64,000 bases of DNA, from NCBI GenBank assembly GCA_947095585.1, contig OX352765.1:86760965-86824964 (forward strand), read 5' to 3'. Positions 45,786-57,164 of this stretch are shown here, piece after piece. Made by a program: the position numbers and the translations under genes. The notes under the pieces were generated by a model. That model made no database searches. It saw nothing but the letters and a program-made list of their open reading frames with translations, and was not told where the DNA came from. Within the stretch, counting starts at the first letter, position 1. Each line of letters starts with the position of its first letter. This DNA comes from Nephrocerus scutellatus (lineage: Eukaryota > Arthropoda > Insecta > Diptera > Pipunculidae).

Positions 45786-47794
45786 CTCTTCTGAAGGCAT
45801 TTCTAATGCTTTTAACCGGATGCATAGCAAACACAGGAACAGCAAAAGCAAACACGATTACAAGAGCACCAATACATAGTCTAATTTCTGATAATGGTAG
45901 CAACGCCGCTTGCATTTCAAAGCCGGATGGAACTCTCCTCCCAATTGACGGCAATTGTCTTTTCTACTGGTATTGCTCGGGTGGAATTCCAATTAAATTA
46001 CCATGTCCCCAAGATATGGAATTTAGTGTCACTGCGAGTGGTTGTATTCGAAAAGAGTTGGCCGACTGTGGTAAGATAAGTTGGCAGACTACAACTCCAT
46101 CTTACCCACCTGAAACCTCAACAGCAACACCGACAGGTTCCTTGAAAGCGGCTTGTGCTAACAGGAAAATGGGCGATTTAGTACCATATCCTGGAAATTG
46201 TAGCAAGTTCCTTGTTTGTGACTATATTAATCCTACGGAAAAGGACTGCGCGATCGGACTGCATTTCAATGCGATACTTCATGTTTGTGATTGGCCGCAC
46301 AGGGCTTGTTGCATGGAGCCTTCCCTACAACCAGCAGTACCGTCAACTTCAACTATAACCACATTAATAGCAATCACAACAGAAACCATTGATCCTCTTT
46401 TTGAAATGTGTGACAATGAAACGATTGGAACAAAAGTCGCTTACCCTGCGGACTGTAGAAAGTACGTAGCATGTGACGACCCAAAACCAGTATTGTACAC
46501 ATGCTGTAATAACCTTGTCTTTAATGCAAAGCTCAAAATCTGTGATTTGCCAGAAAAAATTATCTGCTCGAACACTGTGACGACATCTGATCCTGTAACA
46601 GAAACAACAACGGAAAAAATGGAACCAATAACCTCATCAACGAATATCCCTACGTCGGAAAGCACCACACCTCAATCTAACACAACAGCAGGAAATGAAT
46701 TGCTCAACAAACTGTGCTACAACCAACAGGAAGGATCTTTCGTAGCATATCCTGACAACTGTTCGAAATATATCTATTGCACCAGCCCAATTCCTATAGC
46801 CTACAAGTGTGAGAAGGGTCGACAGTTTAATGCAAATCTTCAAATTTGTGATTACCCGGAAGACGCTAATTGTAGTATTGGTACCACCGAGACGATACCG
46901 CCATTAACAACTCCCAGCTACAGTTGGCCTGAAAAAGATGCTAATGCCACAGGCACTGGCAATGTCTGTTGTAATCAACAAATCGGTGCGAATGTGTCGT
47001 TCCCCGGAGATTGTTCAAAGTTTATCGTCTGTTACCTTCCAATACCTCGAGCCAAATCCTGCCCGAGTGGAATGCATTACAATGCAGCTACGGAACAATG
47101 TGACACAATCGAAAATGCTCAATGCATCGATGGAAGTACTACAGAGTCGACAATAAGTCCAGTAGATGAAATAACAACAACAGCAACACCAACGGCATTA
47201 ACAACAGATCCGATAACCGACAACAACCGAATAACAACAACAGCAACACCAACGGCATTAACAACAGATCCGATAACCGAGGAATCAACCACAATAACAA
47301 CACCAACGGAACTAACAACAACTTCTGCAACTGATCCGACAACCGAGAACCCAAAAACAACTGCAACTGATCCGATGACCGAGAAACCAGCAACAACAAC
47401 TGTCTCGCCGCCCAGCAACAATGTATGTTCAAAAAAACCAGACAGCACATCTCTACCATACCCAGAGGATTGTTCAAAATACATCTATTGTAAGAGTGGA
47501 AGCCCGGTCCTTTTGCCATGCATACCAAATTTCTACTACGATGCTACAACGAATAAATGTTCCCGACCGTCATCCGCAGGATGTCCACCAGAAGAACAAC
47601 AAACAACATTAGCACCCGGTGCATTTTGTCGTTTTCTACCTAATGGCACCCTTTTACAATACAAAGGTGATTGTTCGAAATTAATATTCTGTAATAACGG
47701 CACTGATGCCATCCTACCATGTACGAACGATTTCCTCTTTAGTCCAGTTGAGGCACGTTGCGTTCGCCCAGAATTGTATAAATGCCCCTGGTAG
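45786..47794 (+). CDS. Gene 4 main exon: seven-CBM14 peritrophin with Thr-rich linkers
   Basis: With exon 1 this is about 671 aa, secreted. Seven six-cysteine CBM14 modules lie near residues 43, 122, 207, 311, 397, 551 and 617. The typical text is YPGNCSKFLVCD..C..GLHFN or YPEDCSKYIYCKSGSPVLLP. Linkers are rich in Thr, Ser and Pro and should carry O-glycans; the longest (about 455-545) holds a 60-bp direct repeat (ITTTATPTALTTDPIT twice, 47176 and 47236). Modules 2, 3 and 5 carry an extra neighbouring cysteine (ACC, TCC, VCC). The architecture fits a peritrophic-matrix protein able to cross-link chitin fibrils. The type of module (YP.DCSKY) differs from genes 1-3 and resembles gene 5. Confidence 0.92.
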
Positions 47795-47806
47795 AATAGA
47801 AGGAAA

Positions 47807-47812
47807 AATAAA
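47807..47812 (+). terminator. Poly(A) signal of gene 4
   Basis: AATAAA only 13 bp after the stop codon; a further AATAAA-like cluster lies near 47890. Confidence 0.55.
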
Positions 47813-48015
47813 CACAAATCATTAACATTTATAACATTTAAAAAAAAAATTATTCATAAATATATATTATAGTTGTGGTGAAAATAGTTAATAAAAAAAA
47901 AAATTATTTAAAAGTTAATTAGTTTTTTTTATGTTTACGTCCCTTGATGAAGAAACAAAGGAAGCTTAATACATAGATTATGGGTTGCGCTTTCGAAATC
48001 AAGTAAATTAAAAAA
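47813..48015. other. 3' flank of gene 4
   Basis: AT-rich, no coding signal. Confidence 0.35.
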
Positions 48016-48430
48016 CAAACATTTAAAAATTAAAACTTTTCATGTAAATTCTCTAATAGGAGATACATATTATGTGTTTAAAATTTGAAGGAAATCGGGC
48101 AAAATTTAAAAAAATGTATATGGGCACCACTCGGATTTCAGAGCCCGATCAGTCAAAAAATTTTGCAAAAAGTTTTGTCCATCGGAGATACAGATGTGTT
48201 TCAAATTTGAAGATATGAATTTATTTTTAAAGAAAATATATGGGCATCCCCTAGGCCTCAGGGCCTCCAAAAAGTTTAGAAAAAGTGTTGTCTAACAGAG
48301 ATACATATGTGTATAAAATTTAAAGAAAATCTGGTAAATTTTGTAAAATATTTGTATGGGCTCCCCCCGACCCCGAGGCCCGAGAGCCCACCAATTTTAA
48401 TAGAAAGAGTTGTCTAATTGGAGTTACACA
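48016..48430 (+). repeat. Dispersed family D array, copy 3 (~120-bp units)
   Basis: Starts with TTTCATGTAAATTCTCTAAT. Units begin at GGAGATACATA-like motifs near 48059, 48183, 48297 and 48419 (spacing 114-124 bp) and contain AAATCGGGCAAAATTTAAA and GTATGGGCTCCC-like text. No conserved CCAGCCA end is present here, because a LINE follows. Confidence 0.65.
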
Positions 48431-49774
48431 CATTTCTTTTTTGTATAACTCACGCATGCGTAAAGGGGTTTGCACCCTTATAATGCTCGGCTATATTCTT
48501 GGCACAACGTTGGCGTTAAGGAAAATGAGGAGAAAAGAGGAGATGTCTATGAGATTGTGTTTTGAATGCCTGTGGATCATAATATAGTGATGTGGATGGA
48601 AAGACATAGTTTGGCAAAGCATTCCACATACGTGTTGTACGGCTGAAGAACGAATCCCTGAACTTAACTGTACGTCCGAAGACGTGTTGGATGGTAGACT
48701 GAACTGATCATTTAGAGCGCCACGAGTATTGCGGTTGAATTCATGGAGAGGTGGCATGCAACTGGGTATTTCTCTTGAGCACCGCTGGTGGAAGAAGCTA
48801 TAAAAGCAGGAAACGTTCCTGCTTTTCCATGACCTTGGAAAGAATAGATGTAAGTGTTATGGGTCGGTACAAAGAAGGAAACGATGGCTCGCCTTTTTTG
48901 GGTATGGGCTGGACAAAGGCTGTTTTCCCACTGCTCGGGAAGAGTCCAGAAGAATAGGAGAGATGGAAAAACTTACGTAATGGTAATGTCAGATTGGAAA
49001 AATACTTAAAATGTCATTGTTAATAAGCGTTAGAATCAATGATGGGGCTGTATTTTTGATTCTTTTCACGAATGACCAAAAATGTTTACTACTAGGCGAA
49101 TTTGACTTGCCGAAGATGGGAATTGCAATTCTAGCTCGTTTAAAATTTATTCGGTTTTCCTCGGTAAGGTTCACTTTGTAAAACCAGAAGTATACCTCTC
49201 TCTAATCCTAGAAGCCTCTTTCCAGCTCGAGTCATTCCATCTATCCCCTTTTGGTTTGACAGACTTATTTCTGGAATGGATAAAGTCTCTCATACCAGTA
49301 GGGATGATGTTTATTATTGCATCAGCGGTGGCATCCACGTTTATATCGCGAAATAATGGTGACCAGTTAAAACTCCCAAAAGAAGTTAATTGGCTTTGTC
49401 GAATTGCGCTAAAGTTTTTTCTGGAGTTTTTTCTCTAACTGTGTGGTTTATTAACGAGAAATTAGCTGATAGTACACAATGGTCTGTCGAGCATAGAGGC
49501 GATAATACATTGACGGTGTACTAATCGGAACAAGACATAAGAAACATGTCAAGGGTGTTTTCGGAATGATTTGCAATGTCAGTTATTCTTGTAGGCTCAT
49601 TTACCAGCTGAGTAAGGTGATTAAACTCAGCGAATATCTCAACACCCCTTCCTTCTGGTGTTGTCTGGCCAGAATGGCAAAGCCACCCAGAGTTGTGTAC
49701 ATTTAAATCGCCCAGCCGGATATTTGCCAAGTTAGAATCGGGTTAGTTCATGTGGGAGACCCTTGGCCTTGGCC
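48431..49774 (-). mobile_element. LINE family X, endonuclease to C-terminus with internal deletions
   Basis: Minus order: 49730-49521 is the endonuclease end (LGDLNVHNSGWLCHSGQTTP, then FNHLTQLVNEPTRITDIANH). 49174-48989 is linker. 48960-48830 is the RT start (GLFPSSGKTAFVQPIPKKGE, then SLYRPITLTSILSKVMEK). 48757-48450 is the C-terminal end (FRDSFFSRTTRMWNALP-like, then HRHLLFSP). The RT core is deleted. It shows that family X carries an APE endonuclease. Confidence 0.75.
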
Positions 49775-50078
49775 CGATCACTTTCAAATTTTTACAAAAA
49801 GTGTTGTCACCGGAGATACACATGCATACAAAATTTAAATAAAATCGGATAAATTTTTTAAAATATTGTATGGGAGACTCCCAAACCCGAGGTCCGATCA
49901 TTTTCAAATTTTAATAGCAAGTGTTGTAATTGAAGATACATTTGTGTGCAAAGTTTGCATATCATCGGGGCTTAGAAAGTGGGCTAAAAATTGATGACAA
50001 GATTCCACAGCCAGCTAGCACACCAACGACAGACAGATAACCGGGCACGCGAAGTTAATATAGAAAATTTAAAAAGTC
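49775..50078 (+). repeat. Dispersed family D, copy 4
   Basis: Two ~120-bp units (starts near 49811 and 49931), then the conserved end GGGCTTAGAAAGTGGGCTAA, CAGCCAGC and GCACGCGAAGTTAATATAGA. Confidence 0.7.
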
Positions 50079-50650
50079 ACAAAACAAATGCCTTTCTGTC
50101 ATCAAAGGATTCGGTGAGGTTTTTCCCGACCTGGACAATCGAAAGAGTTTAGTAGAGATGCCATCGATAAAGAGGTGGTGATGGCTTATTGGCAGCGTTG
50201 ACACCTTGGTCCTAGGCATTTAATGCTGGCACCATATGGTTTCTGAAGTTATTGTGAGAGACGCGTTCGGCGAAGATTGTGGAAGTCTCTTGCAATTGCT
50301 GTCGTTCGAGGTTATCATTTCTCGCAGTGATTTTGGATATCCACATTCGTTCTTGGCTGCAATAAGGTAGGAATCCGAGTCAATGCTGACCGCTCGTATT
50401 ACTCGCACATGGTTTACTGGAGGCATGGTTTACGTCGGTCGCAACATGATCAATTTGGTTGACGGTGTGTTGATTTGGAGACTACCAAGTAAGATCAGAA
50501 AAATATGTGTTTGCAAAGGTGACATTCGTTCCCGCAGCAAATTCAATCGTAGTCTTTCTCCCGAAGTGGTAACCTGTAGGCTGTTTCTAAAATGCTATAC
50601 CAAAAATGTCTTTCTTCCAAATTTGCCATTAAAAGACCCAAACGCAATCG
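50079..50650 (-). mobile_element. LINE endonuclease-end remnant (RTE/other clade)
   Basis: Minus-strand blocks NTPSTKLIMLRPT, then PPVNHVRVIRAVSIDSDSYL and IAAKNECGY match the last part of an APE endonuclease, where SD(H/S)YL carries the catalytic Asp-His motif; here His is replaced by Ser. It is truncated. Confidence 0.55.
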
Positions 50651-51289
50651 TAGTTGGGCATTGCTTGTAACATAACTAATATTTGTCCCAACTACCGAGT
50701 TTCCGTTCTGTATAATGATTATAAGTTTGTAAAAAAATATAGAAACAAATTAATATTAGGTACACACATTCGATAATTATCATCTTACTAGGAATGGAAA
50801 AGTAAATGTGATAACGTTCACTTTCTGTGTCTAAGAGCAATATTGTTAAGCTTAGAAAAAACAGAAAGAAAGAACAACGCATTTTCCCAGCGCCCAGTGA
50901 TTACTTTGATAAAGCGTGCTTGTATGTTGTTATCAATAAATTACGTCAAGTGCTTTAAAATCAACAATTGCCCTAACCTGTCACATTTTCATTATTAATT
51001 TAATTCAATTATTAACCCAAAACAATCTCACCTCTAAATCGGGTGCGCGACTGATTGATTTGTTTGATAAAGTTGGGTCTTTACTGATATAAATGAGACA
51101 ACTTAAGGCAGCAGTGATAAGTAGATATATTAATTTTCTAGGTAGTATATGAAAGAATGAATGGAACTAAATAATAGCTCGACTAATAAACTGTGTTAAT
51201 TATTTTTTATAGAGAAGTCTCTCGAATATTATAAGCGAATTGCATATTTGAGTCTGCGTTAATTATTATTATTTTACGCTCGTAGACCT
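50651..51289. other. Intergenic, AT-rich, no gene seen
   Basis: No domain, repeat or RNA gene is recognised. Confidence 0.35.
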
Positions 51290-52975
51290 CATCATTATAA
51301 AGTCTCCAGAATCATCCTTCCGCACATATGGGGCCAACAATTCTCCGTAAGACTTTTCTCTCGAACGCGGCTACGAGGTCAGAATGCTTTTTGTTAACCA
51401 CCCAAGTCACGGGTTTATATTTAAGTACTGGTACGACCATTGTCTTATATACCAGCAGCTTGGATGTTATAGTTAAGTTCCTGCATTTGAACAGTCTTGA
51501 CAGTAGGCTTTATTGGAATTAAACAACCGTGCGCGTATTTCTGGTTCCATGCTATTATCGGCTGCTAAAGTCAACCCAAAATAGTTAACGGATTGCAGCA
51601 TTTAAAATTCGCGCTCCACTATTTGAATTGAGGGACCAATGTTAGATCTTCTACTCGCAGACATGGCCACCATGTACTTTCTTTTGCTCTCATTTATGTG
51701 CAGCCCCAGATTTCCTGCCGCCTGCTCTATCTGGATGAAAGCTGAAAGCCTGTAGAGTTCTTCGGTTTCTACCAACGATGTCAATATCGTCTGCGTAAGC
51801 CAGTATCTGAATGGACTTATAGAGGATTGTTCCTCTCGCCGATACGTCAGAGTCTCGGATCACTTTCTCCAATGCCAGCTCGAAGAGGACGCAGGCCAGT
51901 CCATCCCCTTGTCCGGATATTTTTACTTTGCTTATAACATTGGTCATGGTCAACCTACATAGTCGTGTCAGTTTATTTGGGATTCAGAATTCTCTCATGG
52001 CTTTTTAAAGTTCTACTCTGGCTATGCTTTCATAGGCGGCTTTAAAATCTATGAAAAAAAATGGTGCAGTGAGTGAGTGAGTCAGTGAGAAACTCTAGAC
52101 ATATTTCCATCACCTGCCTAAGGGTGTAAATCTGATCAGTTGTTGGCTTGCCTGGGATGGACCAATGATCACTTTAGCATTTGGGGCTATCCTGTCTTGA
52201 AGGATAGAGGAGAAAATCTTATACGCGGTACTCAACAACAACTGCAGGTTGTGATATCTCCTTTCTTATGAATGGGGTACAGGATACCTCTTCGCCAGTC
52301 TTCTGGCATCGCTTCTTGATTTTTACGTCATACTGATGGCATTCAAGGAGTTTCCGTTCGACTGATTGAAAGAATTCTTCTTTTTCATAATCTGGGGTGC
52401 GTGATCATTTATGAGCTTATGTTTTTAAATCTGCCCCGCATGGCAAAGAGTGCATAGCCGTTCATTTACTGTTTTAAACTCGATAACGGTGGGTTTCATT
52501 CTTTTGCTGACTAAAAACCCCACTCCGAGCACATGATGTCTGGCATGACAGCTGTAATATATGTCATATTCTAATTTTTATAAGACACCATTCCCCGTCT
52601 ATCGCATCTCCTTAACTGCTGTTAAGTTAGCATTATATTTGGACAGAGAATCGGCTAGCTGTGGTGCAGCTCGAGCTCTATACAGTGAGCGTACGTTCTA
52701 TGAGAAAATTCTTAAAACGTTTAGCCGTTTTCGTTGCCGTGGTCGTCGTCGTTCATCAGTGTACCCGTCCCCGCGCCAACCTTTCTTTGAAGGGACTAGC
52801 CCGATAATTTCGCTTTTCCTGTACTGGAGGAAAATTACCAGCGGCCACCACGTGAAGGTTTGATCGCACTTCCACCAGTCACAGATCGTTGCGGCCACAT
52901 GCATTTCTGAAGCATTCTGTGTTATTCGCCCTACTCTGCTGATGGCTGACCGCCTTATTACAGCAATAATTCACC
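51290..52975 (-). mobile_element. RTE-like LINE, longer minus-strand copy with deletions
   Basis: Minus order: 52930-52500 is the 5' and endonuclease start (related to 11170-11600). 52330-52050 is the RT start. 51953-51700 is the RT core (LALEKVIRDSDVSARGTILY, then ILAYADDIDIVGRNRRT with YADD kept). 51540-51310 is the RT end (TYGSETW-type text). Most of the endonuclease is deleted between about 52500 and 52400. The orientation is opposite to gene 5. Confidence 0.75.
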
Positions 52976-53245
52976 CTTTTTAAACAAATTCAGTCTAAAA
53001 ATTTTTTTAATTTTTTATTAACCAACGTTGTGACAAACCAAAAATACCCTCTACGTATAAACTTAAATGAATTTGCAAAACAAAAAAACAAAAAGCTATT
53101 AACACCACACCAGATTATAAGATAAAAATAAATGCCAATATACCTACTTTGATATATTTTGTAACAGCTTTTAGTGATGGATGGGATTTCTTTTTTGGTT
53201 TTATCACGCTCTATTTATAAGTTAAAGGTAATGCAATGAAAATCA

Positions 53246-53284
53246 TATAAAAGGGCAACATTTTACGCGAAATTTTTTAGTTTA
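53246..53284 (+). promoter_or_regulatory. Core promoter of gene 5
   Basis: TATAAAAGGG at 53246-53255 and initiator-like TTAGTTTA (A at 53279) 33 bp downstream. Spacing equals that of genes 2 and 3. Confidence 0.7.
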
Positions 53285-53350
53285 TATTAAAAAAGTCATT
53301 TTTAAGCCTAATCTACGGTGTCAAGATTGTACTGAAATTTGTAAAGCAAT

Positions 53351-53363
53351 ATGAGTAAGGAAG
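53351..53363 (+). CDS. Gene 5 exon 1
   Basis: ATG opens MSKE plus one base (G), with donor GTAAGC at 53364. Joined to 56012 it gives Val (G|TG) and runs into TIIIITTLLAIYGNVVSAEY, a signal peptide. Intron 1 is 2648 bp and full of repeats. Confidence 0.72.
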
Positions 53364-54240
53364 GTAAGCATTATATCGAATCAATTTGGGCCATGTGACT
53401 GTCGATCGAAATTTTTAGAATAGTTAAGAGCTTTTCCCAAATTACTTAATTATTTCTCTAATACAAGGTCGGTTAATATAACAATTATGCATTGCACTAA
53501 AAAAACAGCCCATAAAAATTTAAAATTTTCTTGTAAATTCTCTAATCGGTGATACACATGTGTATAAAATTTAAAGGAAACCGGGTAAATTTCTAAAAAA
53601 AAAATTATTTTAGAGCCCATCGAACCCGGGGATCGATCACTTCCAAATTTTTACAAAAACTGTTGTCAATCGGGCATACACATGAGTATAAAATTTAAAG
53701 GAAATCGGGTAAATTTGTAAAATATTTGTATAGGAGCCCGCGACTCCGGAGATACACACGTGTGCAATAAATATCGGGCTTTAGGAAGTGGGTTTAAATT
53801 AATCACAAGATCTAGTCCACCAGCCAGTCGGCCAGCCAGCCAGCCACAAACACACGAGCACGCAAAGTTAATATAGAGAATTTAAAAAAGTTGATTGCAA
53901 TAAAAAATTTTTACTTTTAGACGAAAGTGACTGTTTCGTACCCTATAAACTAGCCTCGAAAGTAGCCCATAACAACACTAGTTATGTTATGATATAAACG
54001 TCTTTTGTTATTTACTACAATCTCAGCGAACACATTGCGCATGAGCAGGAATTCTCTTTTGTTTGTCGTTTGTGATTTCTGCTTCTCTCTCGATTTAGCA
54101 GAAAAACCGGTTTGGACGCGTGAAAAATAGCGTACATGACTCGCAGAAAAGTGCTCATCGTGCTCGTGCTCAAGCTTCGACCTCGCACGATAAACTCCAC
54201 TTTCCTTGCTCGTTCTGTAATATACTATTATTCACTCTCG
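53364..54240 (+). repeat. Gene 5 intron 1 with family D copy 5 (53512-53895)
   Basis: 53512-53895 is the most complete family D copy: start TTTTCTTGTAAATTCTCTAA, three ~100-120-bp units, then GGGCTTTAGGAAGTGGGTTT, CCAGCC-rich stretch and CACGCAAAGTTAATATAGAG. 53910-54240 holds another dispersed repeat (TAGACGAAAGTGACTG) also present at 1392 and 14230. Confidence 0.6.
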
Positions 54241-55816
54241 ATCATAACTGACGATAGAAACGACATATTTGGTTAATCCTTTTTTGTTTTGTTCGTTAAG
54301 CTCCCGGATATATTTTTAGCTAAAAAAAAATCGAAAAAATCACAAAAAAGAGCCGGATTTTTTTTTTAACCTTAAAATCCGTGCTTCTCGAATGGTCAAT
54401 TGGATGTCGCCTGTTCCAGTATCGGAAAACCATCAGCATTATTTGTTTACGCGCCAGGCAACAAAACAAATAAGAAACAGTGCACGTACCGTTTACTCTC
54501 GGTTGAAGTGAAACTTCATTGATGTTGTGGGCAAAAATGCCGCCAAAAGACCTCCAAAATCCACAAAAGAATCATAAAAAGACCTCCGAAAGACCCTCAA
54601 AAGAATCACAAAATACCCCCCCAAAAGGCCCTCAAAAGACCCCCGGAAGACCCAAAAACACCCCCAAAAGACCACAAAAAGACTCCAAAAAGTCCCTCAA
54701 AAGACCACCAAAAGACCAACAAACGTGTTACAATGTGCCGTCACCACGCCTTCAGTTTTGGCACCATCCACAGGTAATTCTGCTATTAGTCTGGAAATGG
54801 TCTACAGAGAAATTTTATACCTGAAAAATATTCAGAAAGATCAAATTGCTGCATTGCAACAAAAAAACATAGAATACGAAAACAAACTGGCTGCAATGGA
54901 GCAAAAGGTCAATGTCCTTCAGCAGCAGTTATTGACGAAAATTGTTAATGTCCCTAACGTAATACATTTAGATCAATCAGTGATCTTGCTCTCAAAATTA
55001 TTCGTGACGGGCTGAATTTTAACATACGGGAAGAGGACATCGACTCCTGTTTTATGAAAACAATTAATGTTAAACCTCAACAATTAGCTGTTGACTCCTT
55101 ATCTCACTCTTCCACATCGCTATCATCGGCAAGTCGGAGAAAAATATTCTAAATTGGTCTCTCGTTATCTAAAGGAGAGAGAGAATAATGAGAGCGAAAC
55201 AAGAAAAGAAAGGTAATTTGAGGTCTACAGTTATCAACAAGCAAGCTTATGATCAAATCATGCATATCAACGACAGCCTGACGGACAACTCTCGTCAACT
55301 ATTCAAAGCTGCTGATTTCCCTCAAAACCCTCAAAAGACTCCCCAGAAGACATTCAAAAGAACCCCAAAAGACCCTTAAAGGACCCCTAAAAAAACCCCA
55401 AAACCCTCAAAAGAATCATTAAAAGACCTCCAAAAGACTCCCAGAAGAATCACAAAATACCCCCAAAAAGACCCTCCAAAAGGGCCTCAAAAGAAAAGAC
55501 CACTTAAAGGCCAACAAAATAATCATAAAAGAATCTTTAAAAACCCCTAAAAGATCCTCCAAGTACCCCCAAAGGACCCACAAGAAACCTTCAAAATATC
55601 CTCAAAAGACTTCCCAAAAGACCTCCAAATACCCTCAAAAGACCTTCAAAAGGACTTTCACCAAACTCTCTAAAAGCTATCAAAAGACCCACAAACGAAC
55701 CCTAATAGACATCCAAAAGACCCCCAAGAGACCTTCAAAAGACTACCAATTCACAAAACGATCACAAACAAATCTATTGAAAGTTGGACAGCACAACGTC
55801 TGTCGGGTCACCTAGC
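54241..55816 (+). mobile_element. Helitron-like element carrying a LINE ORF1-like fragment
   Basis: Starts with the block seen at 2650 and 15895 (CTGACGATAGAAACGACATA). 54375-54480 encodes helicase motif VI text (PCFSNGQLDVACSSIGKPSA, then LFVYAPGNKTNKK). An AAAAGACC-type array follows (54540-54720). 54745-55310 encodes a coiled coil (IAALQQKNIEYENKLAAMEQ) and, in shifting frames, DGLNFNIREEDIDSCF and MHINDSLTDNSRQLFKAADF, which resemble LINE ORF1 (Baculo-FP type). A second array (55318-55750) and the conserved tail with CTAG at 55812-55815 close it. Capture of the fragment by the Helitron or a later nested insertion are both possible. Confidence 0.6.
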
Positions 55817-56011
55817 TTTATATAGATTTGAAACTGTTATTTTGGCCGATATTAGTATCCTTAATGCTTAATTCTTAATTCTATGAAAAACTAAAATAAC
55901 ATCTTGAAGAAAAAATTACCTTTAATCATAAGACAACGCAATAACTCAGAGCAACATTCAACTCAAATTCGACGACACGTTTGCTTTTCTTTCGTTTATT
56001 CTTTCTTACAG

Positions 56012-56079
56012 TGACTATCATTATTATTACAACACTACTTGCTATATATGGAAATGTTGTCAGTGCAGAATACGACGAG
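56012..56079 (+). CDS. Gene 5 exon 2 (signal peptide)
   Basis: Acceptor TTCTTACAG ends at 56011; donor GTAATG at 56080. It encodes the hydrophobic core and cleavage region (IIIITTLLAIYGNVVSA, then EYDE). It ends in phase 0. Confidence 0.75.
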
Positions 56080-56147
56080 GTAATGTCCATTTGTTTACTC
56101 TGCTACTTTATAACATTTTATCTTTCCATATTACATTTCCATGACAG

Positions 56148-56957
56148 TTATGTGACAAATCGGCTGGCATCCATCAAGTCTCACATCCGCATAATTGTTC
56201 ACAATTTATAAACTGCAATAAAGGCATTGGCACCGTCAATAATTGCCCCTCGGGCAAATGGTTTGATGTGACACGGAAAATATGTTGGACTGAAAGGGTT
56301 GCCCTTTGCAATGCTAACAATACCGGCATACCGCAGTATGTTGTCGATATTTGTGGTGGTACCAAAGAGGTAGGTGTTAACATTCCAGGTATTGAATGTG
56401 AGAAATATTACGTCTGTTATGGCTCACAAATACTTGCATTGACCTGCAAAAATGGTTGGCATTATTCGCGCGCATACCGTGCTTGTATGAATCCATTGGT
56501 GGCCGGTTGCCGGGTCCTGCAAACGATGTGCGACAACAAGAAACAAGGATTCTCATTTCCAGCGTTAAATTGTGAAAGCTATTACACATGCAATGCAAGT
56601 GGACAGCCAGAGATGATGAAATGCTCTCGCGGACAGTACTACAATGGTAATTTACAGAAATGCACAGCACCTGCCGTCTCGAATTGTACCAATGATGGCG
56701 ATTCTTCTGACGATCGGAAGACAACAGCAACAGCAACAACAACAGCAACAACCACAAAAACAACAATGACGACTCCGCTGCCAGCGCCAAATTGTGCTGG
56801 AAAACCTGACGGTTCATTTTTACCACACGCTAAGTGCAATTGGCTTTACGTTTGCTACGAGAAAAAGGCCCACGAAGTCGAATGCGGCATTGGCCAGTAT
56901 TACAACACCAAGTTGCAATATTGTGATGAAGATTTGAAGGGAATATGCAAAAATTGA
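56148..56957 (+). CDS. Gene 5 exon 3: four-CBM14 peritrophin
   Basis: A 68-bp intron (GTAATG..GACAG) precedes it. The joined protein is about 296 aa. Four six-cysteine CBM14 modules lie near residues 29-81 (CDKSAG..HPHNCSQFINC), 92-145, 150-204 and 239-294. A short Thr-rich linker (TATATTTATTTKTTMTT) stands before the last. The protein ends two residues after the last module. It is a classic small secreted peritrophin with no other domain. Modules resemble those of gene 4 more than those of genes 1-3. The start of this exon is set by the acceptor and by the need for the first cysteine. Confidence 0.9.
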   Translation, partial: LCDKSAGIHQVSHPHNCSQFINCNKGIGTVNNCPSGKWFDVTRKICWTERVALCNANNTGIPQYVVDICGGTKEVGVNIPGIECEKYYVCYGSQILALTCKNGWHYSRAYRACMNPLVAGCRVLQTMCDNKKQGFSFPALNCESYYTCNASGQPEMMKCSRGQYYNGNLQKCTAPAVSNCTNDGDSSDDRKTTATATTTATTTKTTMTTPLPAPNCAGKPDGSFLPHAKCNWLYVCYEKKAHEVECGIGQYYNTKLQYCDEDLKGICKN

Positions 56958-57158
56958 AGGTTGGCAGAGGTATAATCGAGCGTGCTGCCTGCCTGACTCT
57001 TAATGATAGAAGCACTATAGGCGATTTTCTGTATAGAGTTGACCCATCATCATCATCATCATCATCATCGTCATCATCAGAGCTAATTTGGAATGGTAAA
57101 TAGATTTGCCCGCGTCATGTGTATAACTTTGGTAAACAAAAAACGATCTTCTATTTTT

Positions 57159-57164
57159 AATAAA
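57159..57164 (+). terminator. Poly(A) signal of gene 5
   Basis: AATAAA about 200 bp after the stop; a (CAT)n microsatellite lies in the 3' UTR at 57047-57077. Confidence 0.6.

Noticed and set aside
47119..47528. Two minus-strand open frames of 120-130 codons inside gene 4
   Set aside because: They are reverse readings of the Thr-rich (ACA/ACC) linker, giving Val/Gly-rich text without family features.
54725..55015. A possible small coiled-coil host gene
   Set aside because: The frame is broken directly after, the neighbourhood is Helitron array, and the continuation in other frames resembles LINE ORF1.
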